In this document: positions 46,488-56,202 of the stretch, piece by piece
Layout: each line of letters starts with the position of its first letter
How positions within the stretch are numbered: the stretch's first letter is position 1
Source: Variovorax sp. OAS795
GTDB lineage: Bacteria > Pseudomonadota > Gammaproteobacteria > Burkholderiales > Burkholderiaceae_C
Assembly: GCF_040546685.1 (NCBI RefSeq)
Contig: NZ_JBEPOH010000001.1
Coordinates: forward strand, 4,588,001 to 4,652,000
DNA length: 64,000 nucleotides
Direction of reading: 5' to 3'
The notes under the pieces: model-generated
Told to the model about the DNA's origin: nothing
The model's input: the letters and a program-made list of their open reading frames with translations, nothing else
Databases searched by the model: none
Made by a program: the position numbers and the translations under genes

Positions 46488-46964
46488 ATGACACGCGACC
46501 AGATCATCCGCGCGCTGCGCCGCGCCGACGACGTGGCCCGCCGCGCCATGGGGATGGGCCGCCATCCCTTCGGCGCCGTGCTCGTCGCCCCTGACGGCGA
46601 AACGATCCTCGCCGAGCAGGGCAACATCGACACCGTGAACCACGCCGAAGCCACGCTGGCGCGCCATGCCGCGCAGAACTGGCCGGCCGACTACCTGTGG
46701 CAGTGCACGCTGGTCACCACCTTCGAGCCGTGTGCGATGTGCGCGGGCACCAGCTACTGGGCCCACATCGGCCGCGTCGTCTACGGCGCCGAGGAAAGCG
46801 CGTTGCTCGCGCTCACGGGCGACCATCCCGAAAACCCCACGCTGAGCCTGCCCTGCCGCGAAGTCTTCGCGCGCGGGCAGAAGAAGATCGAGGTGATCGG
46901 GCCGGTAGCCGAGGTGGCGGAAGAAATGATCGCCACGCACCGCGGCTTCTGGGAAGCGCGTTAG
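46488..46964 (+). CDS. Nucleoside/nucleobase deaminase (CDA fold)
   Basis: 158 residues of the cytidine-deaminase-like fold, closest in layout to guanine deaminase/TadA-type enzymes. Zinc site: His52-Ala-Glu54 (NHAEA) and Pro81-Cys82-x-x-Cys85 (EPCAMCAG). Expected to deaminate an amino group on a purine, pyrimidine or similar ring imported by the ABC transporter in the same operon (10 bp upstream). A paralogous deaminase follows the second NMT1 receptor at 53031, which strengthens the functional link. Substrate unproven. Confidence 0.88.
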   Translation: MTRDQIIRALRRADDVARRAMGMGRHPFGAVLVAPDGETILAEQGNIDTVNHAEATLARHAAQNWPADYLWQCTLVTTFEPCAMCAGTSYWAHIGRVVYGAEESALLALTGDHPENPTLSLPCREVFARGQKKIEVIGPVAEVAEEMIATHRGFWEAR

Positions 46965-46970
46965 GTCGCA

Positions 46971-47195
46971 CTAGCCCAGCAGCAGCGAGGCCTCGTCGCG
47001 CCAGTACGCGATGGCCGCGAGCCAGCCTTCCCACACGCAGCCGTTGCAGCCGCGCCCGCAGCAGGTGGTGGGCGCGGCGGGCGGCGCGCGCAGGGCGAGC
47101 CGCTGCGCCGCGGCTTCGGCCTGCACCGCCTCGATCAGTGCCTGGGCGCTGGCAAGGTCGACGGGGACGGACAGGTCTTTGGCTGCGAAGGACAT
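46971..47195 (-). CDS. Small protein with oxidoreductase-like domain (Oxidored-like, PF09791 type)
   Basis: 74 residues. The core PTTCCGRGCNGCVWEGW near residues 42-58 is the cysteine-rich motif of the short oxidoreductase-like domain, also found in eukaryotic and proteobacterial small proteins. The four cysteines could bind a metal or form disulfides. There is no signal peptide. It lies 6 bp from the convergent deaminase stop and 43 bp downstream of... the lpxO-like gene stop on the opposite side, on the same strand as lpxO. Biochemical role unknown. Confidence 0.75.
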   Translation of the reverse strand: MSFAAKDLSVPVDLASAQALIEAVQAEAAAQRLALRAPPAAPTTCCGRGCNGCVWEGWLAAIAYWRDEASLLLG

Positions 47196-47238
47196 GGGCG
47201 GTCAGCGGCGGCCGTGCACCGTGCGGCGCGCTTGCGCC

Positions 47239-48135
47239 CTACCAGAAGATCCAGAGCGCCAGGCCGCCGAAGATCGACCACTTCACGAGGTAGTACGCCC
47301 GCTTGTCCCAGGCCTTGAGCCGCTTGCCGATGACGCGGATCTGGTAGATGTACTTGAACGCGCGGTTGATGCCGCCCGTCTTGTCGCCCGCATCGTTGGG
47401 CGAAGCGGCTGCCGCGAGCAGGTTCTTGGCGAACCAGCGGTTCACCGCACTGGCCCAGCGGTATTTCAGCGGGCGCTCGATGTCGCAGAACAGGATCACG
47501 CGGTCGTGGTCGGTCGTGTTCTCGGCGTAGTGGATGTAGGTTTCGTCGAACACCACGGCCTCGCCGTCGCGCCAGTGGTAGCGCTGGCCATCCACGTCGA
47601 TGTAGCAGCCCTCCACGCCGGGCGTCCACAGCCCCAGGTGGTAGCGCAGCGAGCCGGCGAACGGGTCGCGGTGGCGCACCAGGCGGCTGCCCGGCGGAAG
47701 CTCGGCGAACATGGCGGCCTTGATGGTGCCGATGCCCTTGAGCAGCTCGGTGGTGCGGGGGCACAGGATGGCCGCCGAGGGATGCGCCTCGTCGTACCAC
47801 TTGAGGTAGAAGCGCTTCCAGCCGCTCTTGAAGAAGGAGTTGAAGCCCACGTCGTTGAATTGGCTCGAGGCCTTGATGCTGCCCCCGTTGCGCATGGCGA
47901 GCGCCTCTTCGCGGATGACCTGCCAGTTTTCCTCGAGCACGCGCATCTCCGGAAACTGCGCGGGCGACAGGTACGGCGTGCTCGGCACCTTCGAGAAGAT
48001 GTACATGAAGGCGTTCAGCGGCGCCAGGAAGGTCGAGTGATCAGACAGCTGCCTGAAGAAGCGATGCCGCACCTGGCCGCGGAAATGAACGTAGAGCGCG
48101 CTGAGCGCGAAGATCGCAAGAATGACCCACTTCAT
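47239..48135 (-). CDS. lpxO: Aspartyl/asparaginyl beta-hydroxylase family, lipid A hydroxylase LpxO-like
   Basis: 298 residues. N-terminal hydrophobic anchor (MKWVILAIFALSALYVHF), then the Fe(II)/2-oxoglutarate dioxygenase core with His155-x-Asp157 (VRHRDPFAGS) and distal His202 (ETYIHYAEN), and a C-terminal hydrophobic tail (YYLVKWSIFGGLALWIF). This membrane-anchored architecture matches LpxO, which 2-hydroxylates a secondary acyl chain of lipid A at the inner-membrane cytoplasmic face. A peptide hydroxylase role is the alternative. It is monocistronic or leads into the small gene at 46971-47195. Confidence 0.88.
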   Translation of the reverse strand: MKWVILAIFALSALYVHFRGQVRHRFFRQLSDHSTFLAPLNAFMYIFSKVPSTPYLSPAQFPEMRVLEENWQVIREEALAMRNGGSIKASSQFNDVGFNSFFKSGWKRFYLKWYDEAHPSAAILCPRTTELLKGIGTIKAAMFAELPPGSRLVRHRDPFAGSLRYHLGLWTPGVEGCYIDVDGQRYHWRDGEAVVFDETYIHYAENTTDHDRVILFCDIERPLKYRWASAVNRWFAKNLLAAAASPNDAGDKTGGINRAFKYIYQIRVIGKRLKAWDKRAYYLVKWSIFGGLALWIFW

Positions 48136-48217
48136 TGTTGAAAGTGTCCTGTAGAGGGCGCCCGGGGGGAACCGGGTAGTGTAAATCGTCGCCCCGCATC
48201 GGACCTGACCAGGGGTT

Positions 48218-48616
48218 TCAGGCCCAGCCGGTCTCGATTTCGGTCTTGACCTCGGCCATGAGCCGGTGCACCGGGCACTTGCCCGCCACGCGCAGCAGCT
48301 CGTCGCGCTGGGCCTCGGTGAGCTCGCCCGTCACGCGCAGGCTCGACTTCAGGCGGTAGACGCCCTTGCGCTCCTCGCTGTCGTCGCGGTCGACCACCAC
48401 CTCGATGTCTTCCACCGGCATGCCCTTGCGCCGTGCGTAGATCAGCACGGTGAGCGCTTTGCAGGCGGCCAGCGAGGCGTCGTAGAGGTCGTGGGGCTCG
48501 GGCCCCGCATCGCTGCCGCCGCCCGCCGGCGAGGCGTCGATGGCGATTTCGTGGTTGCGGATCTTGAGGATGTGACGCGTACCCGTGGTGCCGTCGCGCC
48601 GGACCGTGATGCTCAT
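48218..48616 (-). CDS. OsmC family protein
   Basis: 132 residues. OsmC fold with the conserved region PEPHDLYDASLAACKALTVLIYARRKG, containing the first active cysteine, and the second cysteine in AGKCPVHRL. The paired cysteines act as a peroxidase centre on organic hydroperoxides in Ohr/OsmC enzymes; this YhfA/OsmC subgroup has less certain activity. ATG 48616 is preferred because it gives the family length; the open frame upstream overlaps the Lrp gene. Confidence 0.87.
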   Translation of the reverse strand: MSITVRRDGTTGTRHILKIRNHEIAIDASPAGGGSDAGPEPHDLYDASLAACKALTVLIYARRKGMPVEDIEVVVDRDDSEERKGVYRLKSSLRVTGELTEAQRDELLRVAGKCPVHRLMAEVKTEIETGWA

Positions 48617-48672
48617 GCCGATGTCCTTGTGGGGTGTGGATGCCGCGCCATCGTAGCCCGCGGCAGCCCCGC

Positions 48673-49140
48673 TCAGCGGTCCACCGCGAGCATCAGCGTT
48701 TCCTTGATCTCCTCCATCACCACGTAGCTGTGCGACTCCGCCGCCACGGGCAGCTTCTTGAGGATGTCGCCCAGGAGGTGCCGGTACTCGCTCATGCCGC
48801 TGAGCCGCGCCTTCACGAGGTAGTCGAAGCTGCCCGACACCAGGTGGCATTCGAGCACCTCGGGCATGTGCAGCAGCTCCTTGCGGACCTTGTCGAACAC
48901 GTCGCCCGACTTGGCCGACAGCTTGATCTCGACGAACACCAGCAGCGTCTTGCCCAGCGCCTCGGGCGACACATGCGCGTGGTAGCCGCTGATGACGCCC
49001 TCGCGCTCCATGCGCTTCACCCGCTCGGCGCATGGCGATGCCGAGAGGCCGATGCGCTCCGCCAGCTCGGTCATGGAAATGCGCCCCTGGCGCTGCAGCA
49101 GGTCGAGGATCTTGCGGTCGATGCGGTCGAGTTCGGGCAT
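48673..49140 (-). CDS. Lrp/AsnC family regulator, probable regulator of dadA
   Basis: 155 residues. N-terminal HTH (LDRIDRKILDLLQRQGRISMTELAERIGLSASPCAERVKRMEREGVI) and C-terminal RAM ligand domain (GYHAHVSPEALGKTLLVFVEIKL). Lrp-type proteins sense amino acids and bind as octamers. Divergent from the D-amino acid dehydrogenase with a 129-bp A+T-richer intergenic region, the classic DadR-dadA layout in which the regulator activates dadA in response to alanine. Confidence 0.92.
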   Translation of the reverse strand: MPELDRIDRKILDLLQRQGRISMTELAERIGLSASPCAERVKRMEREGVISGYHAHVSPEALGKTLLVFVEIKLSAKSGDVFDKVRKELLHMPEVLECHLVSGSFDYLVKARLSGMSEYRHLLGDILKKLPVAAESHSYVVMEEIKETLMLAVDR

Positions 49141-49160
49141 TTCACTTCAGAGGGGGCATG

Positions 49161-49183
49161 AATCCGATTTCTTTCAGCGGATT
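49161..49183. promoter_or_regulatory. Possible Lrp-type site in the lrp-dadA interval
   Basis: AATCCG-N11-CGGATT dyad in the divergent promoter region. Weakly supported; Lrp sites are degenerate. Confidence 0.3.
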
Positions 49184-49269
49184 TCACTGCAAAACGATAA
49201 ACAACGATGAAATCCACCGCATTGTGCACTTTAGAGTCCATCTATTCACCTTCATTCGCGGAAATACCC

Positions 49270-50571
49270 ATGAAAGTCATCGTTCTTGGCGGCGGCGTGA
49301 TCGGCACCACGACGGCCTACTACCTCGCGCGCTCCGGCGCCGACGTGACGCTGCTCGACCGGCAGTCCGGCCCCGCGGAAGAAACCAGCTTCGGCAATGC
49401 CGGGCAGGTGTCGCCGGGCTACTCGACGCCATGGGCCGCGCCCGGCATCCCGCTGAAGGCCCTCAAGTGGATGTTCCAGAAGCACGCCCCACTGTCCATC
49501 CGGCCGGACGGCACGCTGTTCCAGCTGCGCTGGATGGCGGCGATGCTGCGCAACTGCTCGCCCGAGCGCTACGCGGTCAACAAGGAACGCATGATGCGCG
49601 TGGCCGAATACAGCCGCGGCTGCCTGCAGCAGTTGCGTGCGGACACCGGCCTCGACTACGAACACCGCACCGGCGGCACGCTGCAGCTGTTCCGCACCCA
49701 GGCGCAGCTCGATGCGGTGCAGCGCGACATCGCGGTGCTCGAGGAATGCGGCGTGCCCTACGAGCTGCTCGACCGCGATGCGCTGGCGCGTGTCGAACCC
49801 GCGCTGGCCGGCGCACGCGACCGGCTCACGGGCGGCCTGCGCCTGCCCAACGACGAAACCGGCGACTGCCACCTGTTCACCCGCGGCCTGGCGGACATCG
49901 CACGCGGCATGGGCGTGGACTTCCGCTTCGGCCAGGCGGTCGAGGGGCTCGAAATGGCGGGCGACCGCATCACGGGCGTGCGCACCAGCGCCGGCAAGAT
50001 CCTCACGGCCGACCGCTACGTGATGGCCTTCGGAAGCTATTCGCGCGCCGCCGTCGCATCGCTGGGACTCGACATTCCGGTGTACCCCGTCAAGGGCTAC
50101 TCGCTCACCGTGCCGCTGCTCGACGAGTCGCTGGCGCCGCAATCGACCGTGCTGGACGAGACCTACAAGGTGGCCGTCACGCGCTTCGACAACCGCATCC
50201 GCGTGGGCGGCATGGCCGAGCTCGGCGGCTTCGACCTGCGGCTGAACCCGCACCGCCGCGCCACGCTCGAGAAAGTGGTGAGCGACCTGTTCCCCGGCGG
50301 CGACCTGCCGCGCGCCACCTTCTGGACCGGCCTGCGCCCGATGACGCCCGACAGCACGCCCATCGTCGGCGCCACGCGCTATGCGAACCTGTTCCTCAAC
50401 ACCGGCCACGGCACGCTCGGCTGGACCATGGCCTGCGGTTCGGGCAAGCTCATCTCCGACCTCGTGACTGGCCAGCGTCCGGAGATCCGTACGGACGGGC
50501 TGGCGATGGACCGCTACGAGACCCGTTCGCCGCGGGCAACGCGCCCCAATCCGGCCACGGCACACGCTTGA
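49270..50571 (+). CDS. dadA: D-amino acid dehydrogenase
   Basis: 433 residues. N-terminal FAD motif [29 protein letters not shown], then the DadA marker [27 protein letters not shown] and the C-terminal [35 protein letters not shown]. It oxidises D-alanine and other D-amino acids to 2-oxo acids, passing electrons to quinones. The start is the ATG followed directly by the dinucleotide motif. Divergent from an Lrp-type regulator. Confidence 0.94.
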   Translation: MKVIVLGGGVIGTTTAYYLARSGADVTLLDRQSGPAEETSFGNAGQVSPGYSTPWAAPGIPLKALKWMFQKHAPLSIRPDGTLFQLRWMAAMLRNCSPERYAVNKERMMRVAEYSRGCLQQLRADTGLDYEHRTGGTLQLFRTQAQLDAVQRDIAVLEECGVPYELLDRDALARVEPALAGARDRLTGGLRLPNDETGDCHLFTRGLADIARGMGVDFRFGQAVEGLEMAGDRITGVRTSAGKILTADRYVMAFGSYSRAAVASLGLDIPVYPVKGYSLTVPLLDESLAPQSTVLDETYKVAVTRFDNRIRVGGMAELGGFDLRLNPHRRATLEKVVSDLFPGGDLPRATFWTGLRPMTPDSTPIVGATRYANLFLNTGHGTLGWTMACGSGKLISDLVTGQRPEIRTDGLAMDRYETRSPRATRPNPATAHA

Positions 50572-50583
50572 TACAGCGGCCGC

Positions 50584-51666
50584 TCACGCGGCTTTTGCAA
50601 TTGGAATGGTCGCGCTCGTCATGCCGCGGTACACCTCCGCCTCACCGTGCTTCGACAATAGCTGCATCAGGTGCTTGCGGATCAGCATCCCCGGCCGGTC
50701 CGATTCCATCGAATATTCAACACCCCGCCGGCGCGTGTCGACCAACGCATCGGGGTCGGTCGATTCGAGGATGTCCTTGTCCTCGCGCGTGATCTCCTCG
50801 TCGAAGTCGATCAGCATCTGCGCCGCGCAGTCGGCCTCGGTGTCGTTGCGGAACAGCCATTGGCACAGCTGCATGCGGCCGTCGTCGATGGGCGTGAAGC
50901 AGTTGATGATGATGTGGCGCACGCCGCTCGGGTATTCGATGTCGAGCCGGCGCGAGAACGGCAGGAAATAGGCGTTGCGCATGTGGCGCGTGGTGATCGG
51001 GTCCGCCACGCCGCTGATCGCGTGGAACCTGGCCGGATTGGCCGCCTCGATCACCGTCTCGGCGCAGAAGCCGCCTTCGTTCTCCACCAGCTCGTACCTG
51101 CTCGGTTTCGGACTGGCGGCCACGCCGAAAGTGGCGCGGTGCACGAAGCTGAAATGCGAGTTGTCGAAAGAGTTCTCGAGCGCGCGCATCGGGCTGGTCT
51201 GCCACTCTTCATAGAACTGGAAGATGGTGCGGTAGCCCGGTTCGCCGAACTCCGGAATGTCCGGGATGTCGGCAATCGGTTCTTCCAGCGCCACCCATGC
51301 ATAGCCGTAGCGCGCAGTGCAGCGGTAGGCGGTGGTCTTGTACTCCGGCGATATCTTTCGGTCGGCCTCGTACTGCGGAATGCGGATCACCTGCCCGCTG
51401 CGGTCGTAGGTCCAGCCGTGATAGCCACACTGGATGGCGCCCTGCCCGCAGGCCCGGCCCTCGGCGTCGACACACCAACCCTTCGACAGCTTCGCGGTGC
51501 GGTGGCAGCAGCGGTCGCGCAAGGCGGCCGGCTGGCCCTCGGGGTCGAGGAAAAGGACGATGTCTTCGCCCAGCAGCCTGAAGGGCTTGGGGCCGCTGGC
51601 CAGCTCGGTGAGCGGCATGACGGCATGCCAGAACTTGCGAAAGACGGGTTGTCGGGTGACGAGCAT
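50584..51666 (-). CDS. Rieske non-heme iron oxygenase, alpha subunit
   Basis: 360 residues. Rieske ligands Cys53-x-His55 (RCCHR) and Cys80-x-x-His83 (CGYHGW); the 24-residue gap between the pairs is longer than the usual 15-17. The catalytic domain has ENSFDNSHFSFVH with bridging Asp168 and iron ligands His171 and His176. The size matches single-component-like mono-oxygenases/N-demethylases and PaO-type oxygenases rather than large dioxygenases; no beta subunit or reductase gene is nearby. Divergent from an NMT1 receptor plus deaminase, with a shared 18-bp inverted repeat, so it probably hydroxylates or dealkylates the imported N-heterocycle (inference). Confidence 0.9.
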   Translation of the reverse strand: MLVTRQPVFRKFWHAVMPLTELASGPKPFRLLGEDIVLFLDPEGQPAALRDRCCHRTAKLSKGWCVDAEGRACGQGAIQCGYHGWTYDRSGQVIRIPQYEADRKISPEYKTTAYRCTARYGYAWVALEEPIADIPDIPEFGEPGYRTIFQFYEEWQTSPMRALENSFDNSHFSFVHRATFGVAASPKPSRYELVENEGGFCAETVIEAANPARFHAISGVADPITTRHMRNAYFLPFSRRLDIEYPSGVRHIIINCFTPIDDGRMQLCQWLFRNDTEADCAAQMLIDFDEEITREDKDILESTDPDALVDTRRRGVEYSMESDRPGMLIRKHLMQLLSKHGEAEVYRGMTSATIPIAKAA

Positions 51667-51733
51667 GCGTGGGGACTCCTTCGGTTGCGCGTGGGTACGA
51701 ACGAACGTGAAAGAGCAATTTCCTGCCGCGGGG

Positions 51734-51751
51734 GCTGAACGCTTCTACTCT
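51734..51751 (+). promoter_or_regulatory. Left arm of 18-bp inverted repeat (operator candidate for the Rieske gene)
   Basis: GCTGAACGCTTCTACTCT. It contains the dyad GAA-CGC-TTC and the 11-mer TGAACGCTTCT shared with the ABC operon operator. 67 bp upstream of the Rieske start. Confidence 0.65.
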
Positions 51752-51881
51752 GCGCCTTCTGCCTTGCAAATTGCGCGCCCGCATTGTGGCGCGGAGTGGC
51801 ATCTCCCAAGCGTTCGGTCGCAACGTCAGGGTGCAGGACGGCGGCAAGCGGCTTGGCACGTGTCGTGCATTGCCTCGTGCA

Positions 51882-51899
51882 AGAGTAGAAGCGTTCAGC
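51882..51899 (-). promoter_or_regulatory. Right arm of 18-bp inverted repeat (operator candidate for the NMT1 receptor gene)
   Basis: AGAGTAGAAGCGTTCAGC, exact reverse complement of the left arm. About 100 bp upstream of the receptor start. Confidence 0.65.
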
Positions 51900-51999
51900 A
51901 GCGCACGCACCATGGTTGTGCGCCCGCCCGGAAATTGCTCTTGAAGCGCCCCCTGCCTTGTGCGGGGGATTCAAGACCCAGGAGATTCCGAGGCTTCCC

Positions 52000-53034
52000 A
52001 TGCAACGTCGATTCTTTCTTGGCGCCAGCGGCGCCGCCCTGCTTCCTCTCGCAGCCCCCGCCGTGTTCGCCCAGGGCGGCGGCAAGCTGACCCCGATCAA
52101 GTTCACGCTCGACTTCCGCATCAACGGCCAGACCGCACCTTTCTTTCTTGCGCACAGCAAGGGCTACTACAGGGACGAAGGCCTGGACGTGAGCATCGAC
52201 ACCGGGGCGGGCTCGGTGGCCTCGATCACGCGCATTGCGAGCGGCGTCTACCAGATGGGGCTCGGCGACATCAGCTCGCTGGTCGAGTTCAATGCGCAAA
52301 ATCCCGGCACGCCGATGGTGCAGGCCGTGTACCAGTACTACAACCGCGCGCCTTTCGTGATCATCGGCCGCAAGGACCGCGGCGTGACGAGCGACTTCAA
52401 GAGCCTCGCGGGCAAGAAGGTGGCCGCCGCGGCCGTCGAATCGACCCGCCGCGCCTGGCCCATGGTGGCGCGCAAGCAGGGCATGCGCAGCGACGCGTTC
52501 CAGTGGCAGACCACCGACTTCAGCGCGCGCGACAACGTGATGGTGCGCGGCGACGTGGATGCGGCCACCTACTTTCACGATTCCGCCATTTCGCTTTTCG
52601 CGCGCATGAAGAGCGAGGAGCTCTCGGTGCTCAAGTATGCGGACGCGGGCGTCAACCTCTATGGCAACGCCATTCTCGCGAGCAGCAACCTGATCGCGCA
52701 GAATCCGAAGCTGGTCGCGGCCTTCCTGCGCGCCACCAACCGCGCCATCGTCGAGACCTTTGCCAACCCCGGGCCCAGCATTGCCGCCATGCGCCAGCGC
52801 GAACCCATCCTCGACGAGAAGCTGGAGCTGGAGCGCTGGGGCGTCACGGCGCAATACGTGGGCGCGGCGGACACGCGCAGCCACGGCCTGGGCGATATCA
52901 AGAAGCTCACGCTCGAGCTGCAGGTCGACGAGGTCGTGGAAGTTTTCGGCCTCAAGGTCAAGCCCGCGTCCGACGCGATCTTCAATACGTCGATGCTGCC
53001 ATTGCGCAGCGAACGAACCCTGATCAAGACATGA
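52000..53034 (+). CDS. NMT1/THI5-type ABC substrate-binding protein with Tat-like signal
   Basis: 344 residues, the same length as the receptor at 43804 and similar in layout (IKFTLDFRINGQTAPFFLAHSKGYY; ASITRIASGVYQMGLGDISSLVEF). The N-terminus MQRRFFLGASGAALLPLAAP has the RRxFL pattern of Tat substrates, unlike the Sec signal of its paralogue. No ATPase or permease is adjacent, so it may use the complex encoded at 44838-46477. Its stop overlaps the deaminase start (ATGA), giving a receptor-deaminase pair divergent from the Rieske oxygenase. Confidence 0.9.
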   Translation: MQRRFFLGASGAALLPLAAPAVFAQGGGKLTPIKFTLDFRINGQTAPFFLAHSKGYYRDEGLDVSIDTGAGSVASITRIASGVYQMGLGDISSLVEFNAQNPGTPMVQAVYQYYNRAPFVIIGRKDRGVTSDFKSLAGKKVAAAAVESTRRAWPMVARKQGMRSDAFQWQTTDFSARDNVMVRGDVDAATYFHDSAISLFARMKSEELSVLKYADAGVNLYGNAILASSNLIAQNPKLVAAFLRATNRAIVETFANPGPSIAAMRQREPILDEKLELERWGVTAQYVGAADTRSHGLGDIKKLTLELQVDEVVEVFGLKVKPASDAIFNTSMLPLRSERTLIKT

Positions 53035-53564
53035 TCGAAGACATGAATTTCACTGGCAGCCCTACCGCATATCCCGAAGAAACTGCGCTCGACGAACGCG
53101 ACGAGCGCTACCTGCGCAAGGCCATCGTCTGGTCGCATGCGGCCCGGCGCCGTGGCAACCGGCCCTTCGGCTCCGTGATCGTCTCGGCCGACGGCGAGGT
53201 GCTGGCCGAAGCCGGCAACAGCAATACCGAGACCGGCGACTGCACGGCGCACGCGGAGGTGAATGCCCTGCGCGCGCTCGCGGGGCGCGGGCTCACGCGC
53301 GAGGCGCTCGCCAGCGCCACCCTCTATGCATCGGGCGAGCCCTGCGTGATGTGCGCCGGCGCCATCTTCTGGTCGAACATCGGCCGCGTGGTGTACGGCA
53401 TCGACGCCGAGCGGCTGCGCGTGTTCCGCGGCGAGCGCCAGGACCAGCGCGACGCGGAGCTGTCGTGCCGCGACGTGTTCCGTGCCTCACCGCATCCGAT
53501 CGAATGCATCGGCCCCGCGCTGCTGCACGAAGCCAGCGCGGCGCACGACGGTGCATGGAAATAG
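53031..53564 (+). CDS. Nucleoside/nucleobase deaminase (CDA fold)
   Basis: 177 residues. Zinc-site motifs His74-Ala-Glu76 (AHAEV) and Pro104-Cys105-x-x-Cys108 (EPCVMCAG), with NRPFGSVIV upstream as in guanine deaminase-like enzymes. The ATG overlaps the receptor stop by 4 bp (ATGA), so the two are translationally coupled; a second ATG at 53043 is possible. Paralogue of the deaminase at 46488, which also follows an NMT1 receptor operon. Probably removes an amino group from the imported ring compound. Confidence 0.88.
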   Translation: MIEDMNFTGSPTAYPEETALDERDERYLRKAIVWSHAARRRGNRPFGSVIVSADGEVLAEAGNSNTETGDCTAHAEVNALRALAGRGLTREALASATLYASGEPCVMCAGAIFWSNIGRVVYGIDAERLRVFRGERQDQRDAELSCRDVFRASPHPIECIGPALLHEASAAHDGAWK

Positions 53565-53570
53565 GCTCGC

Positions 53571-53680
53571 CCCCAGTCTTCGCGCACTTCGTGTCGCTAC
53601 GCCAACCCCCTACCGGGGGCAACACCAGTGGCCCGGCGAAGCCGGTTCCACGGTGTTTCTGGCGAAGAAACGGGGCGAAT
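53571..53680. repeat. REP-like palindromic intergenic element
   Basis: The gap between the deaminase and ureD holds two small hairpins, CCCCC-TACC-GGGGG (about 53609-53622) and CCGGC-GAA-GCCGG (about 53636-53648), within a segment whose phrase structure resembles dispersed repeats common in Comamonadaceae genomes. No second copy was noticed in this window, so its repetitive nature is inferred. Confidence 0.4.
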
Positions 53681-53691
53681 AGACTCGTTGG

Positions 53692-54522
53692 ATGTCCTGG
53701 CACGCCCATCTTCATCTCGACTACCGGCACGAATCCTCCCGCAGCGTGGCGCGCTTTCGGCATGACGGGCCGCTGCGCATCCTGCAAAGCCTCTATCCCG
53801 AGGGCGATGCGATCTGCCACAACGTGCTGGTGCATCCGCCGGGCGGGCTGGTGGGCGGCGACACGCTGGACATCGACATCGAGGCGGCGGACGGCAGCCA
53901 CGGGCTGATCACCACGCCCGGTGCCTCGCGCTTCTACCGCTCCGAAGGCGAGCTGGCGCTGCAGCGCACGCGCATCCGGCTTGCCGCGGGCGCGCGGCTC
54001 GAGTGGCTTCCGCTGGAGGCCATCTGCTACAGCGGCTGCCGGGCCGAGAACCGCCTCACCATCGAGGCCGAAGCCGGCGCCGAGATGATCGGCTGGGACG
54101 TGACGGCGCTGGGCCTGCCCAACGCCAACCAGCCCTTCGAGCGCGGCACCTACCTGCAGCACATCGAAGTGCCCGGCGTCTGGCTCGAGCGCGGGCGCAT
54201 CGACGCGGCGGACCAGCGGCTGCTGCAAAGCCCGCTGGGCTTTGGCGGGCACCGCTGCATCGCGTCGCTGTTCTTCGTGGCGGGCACGCCGGCCACGAAG
54301 GCGCGGCGCGAGGCGCTGCTGGCGCTTGCACGCAGCGCGATCGAGGCGCATGGATTGGAGGAGAGCGCGGGCGCGACGAGCCCGCATGCCGAGATCGTCG
54401 TGCTGCGCGTGCTCACGCCGGTGGTGGAGCCCGCGATGCAGCTGCTGCGGCAGGTGTGGCAGGCGTGGCGCGCCGAGCTATGGCAATTGCCCGCGAGCAC
54501 TCCGCGCATCTGGGCCACGTAG
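53692..54522 (+). CDS. ureD: Urease accessory protein UreD, isolated from other urease genes
   Basis: 276 residues. UreD/UreH pattern: HAHLHLDYRHESSRSVARFRHDGPLRILQSLYPEG at the N-terminus, HNVLVHPPGGLVGGDTLDI, TTPGASRFYRS and the LPLEAICYSGC segment. UreD binds urease apoprotein and, with UreFG, delivers nickel. Normally ureD opens a ureDABCEFG operon; here a LysR gene is convergent 12 bp downstream and no urease subunits are in the window. It is either a detached copy or the locus was split by rearrangement. Urea would be a plausible product of ureide breakdown. Confidence 0.9.
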   Translation: MSWHAHLHLDYRHESSRSVARFRHDGPLRILQSLYPEGDAICHNVLVHPPGGLVGGDTLDIDIEAADGSHGLITTPGASRFYRSEGELALQRTRIRLAAGARLEWLPLEAICYSGCRAENRLTIEAEAGAEMIGWDVTALGLPNANQPFERGTYLQHIEVPGVWLERGRIDAADQRLLQSPLGFGGHRCIASLFFVAGTPATKARREALLALARSAIEAHGLEESAGATSPHAEIVVLRVLTPVVEPAMQLLRQVWQAWRAELWQLPASTPRIWAT

Positions 54523-54534
54523 GCCCTTTGCCGT

Positions 54535-56105
<1,571 letters not shown>

Positions 56106-56202
56106 TCGCCCCGTTTTCCGTTTTTCGATGCGGGCCGCGGTGCGGCGCCGCACGGCGTTGCTCGCCCGGCCGCTTTCGCTTCACTGATTCTTTCTCCTGC
56201 CC

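Larger units (their letters stand above)
51667..51999. other. Divergent promoter region of the Rieske/receptor module
   Basis: 333 bp without a gene. It contains the two arms of an 18-bp inverted repeat (51734-51751 and 51882-51899) separated by 130 bp, one arm near each divergent gene. No other strong element was recognised. Confidence 0.6.
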
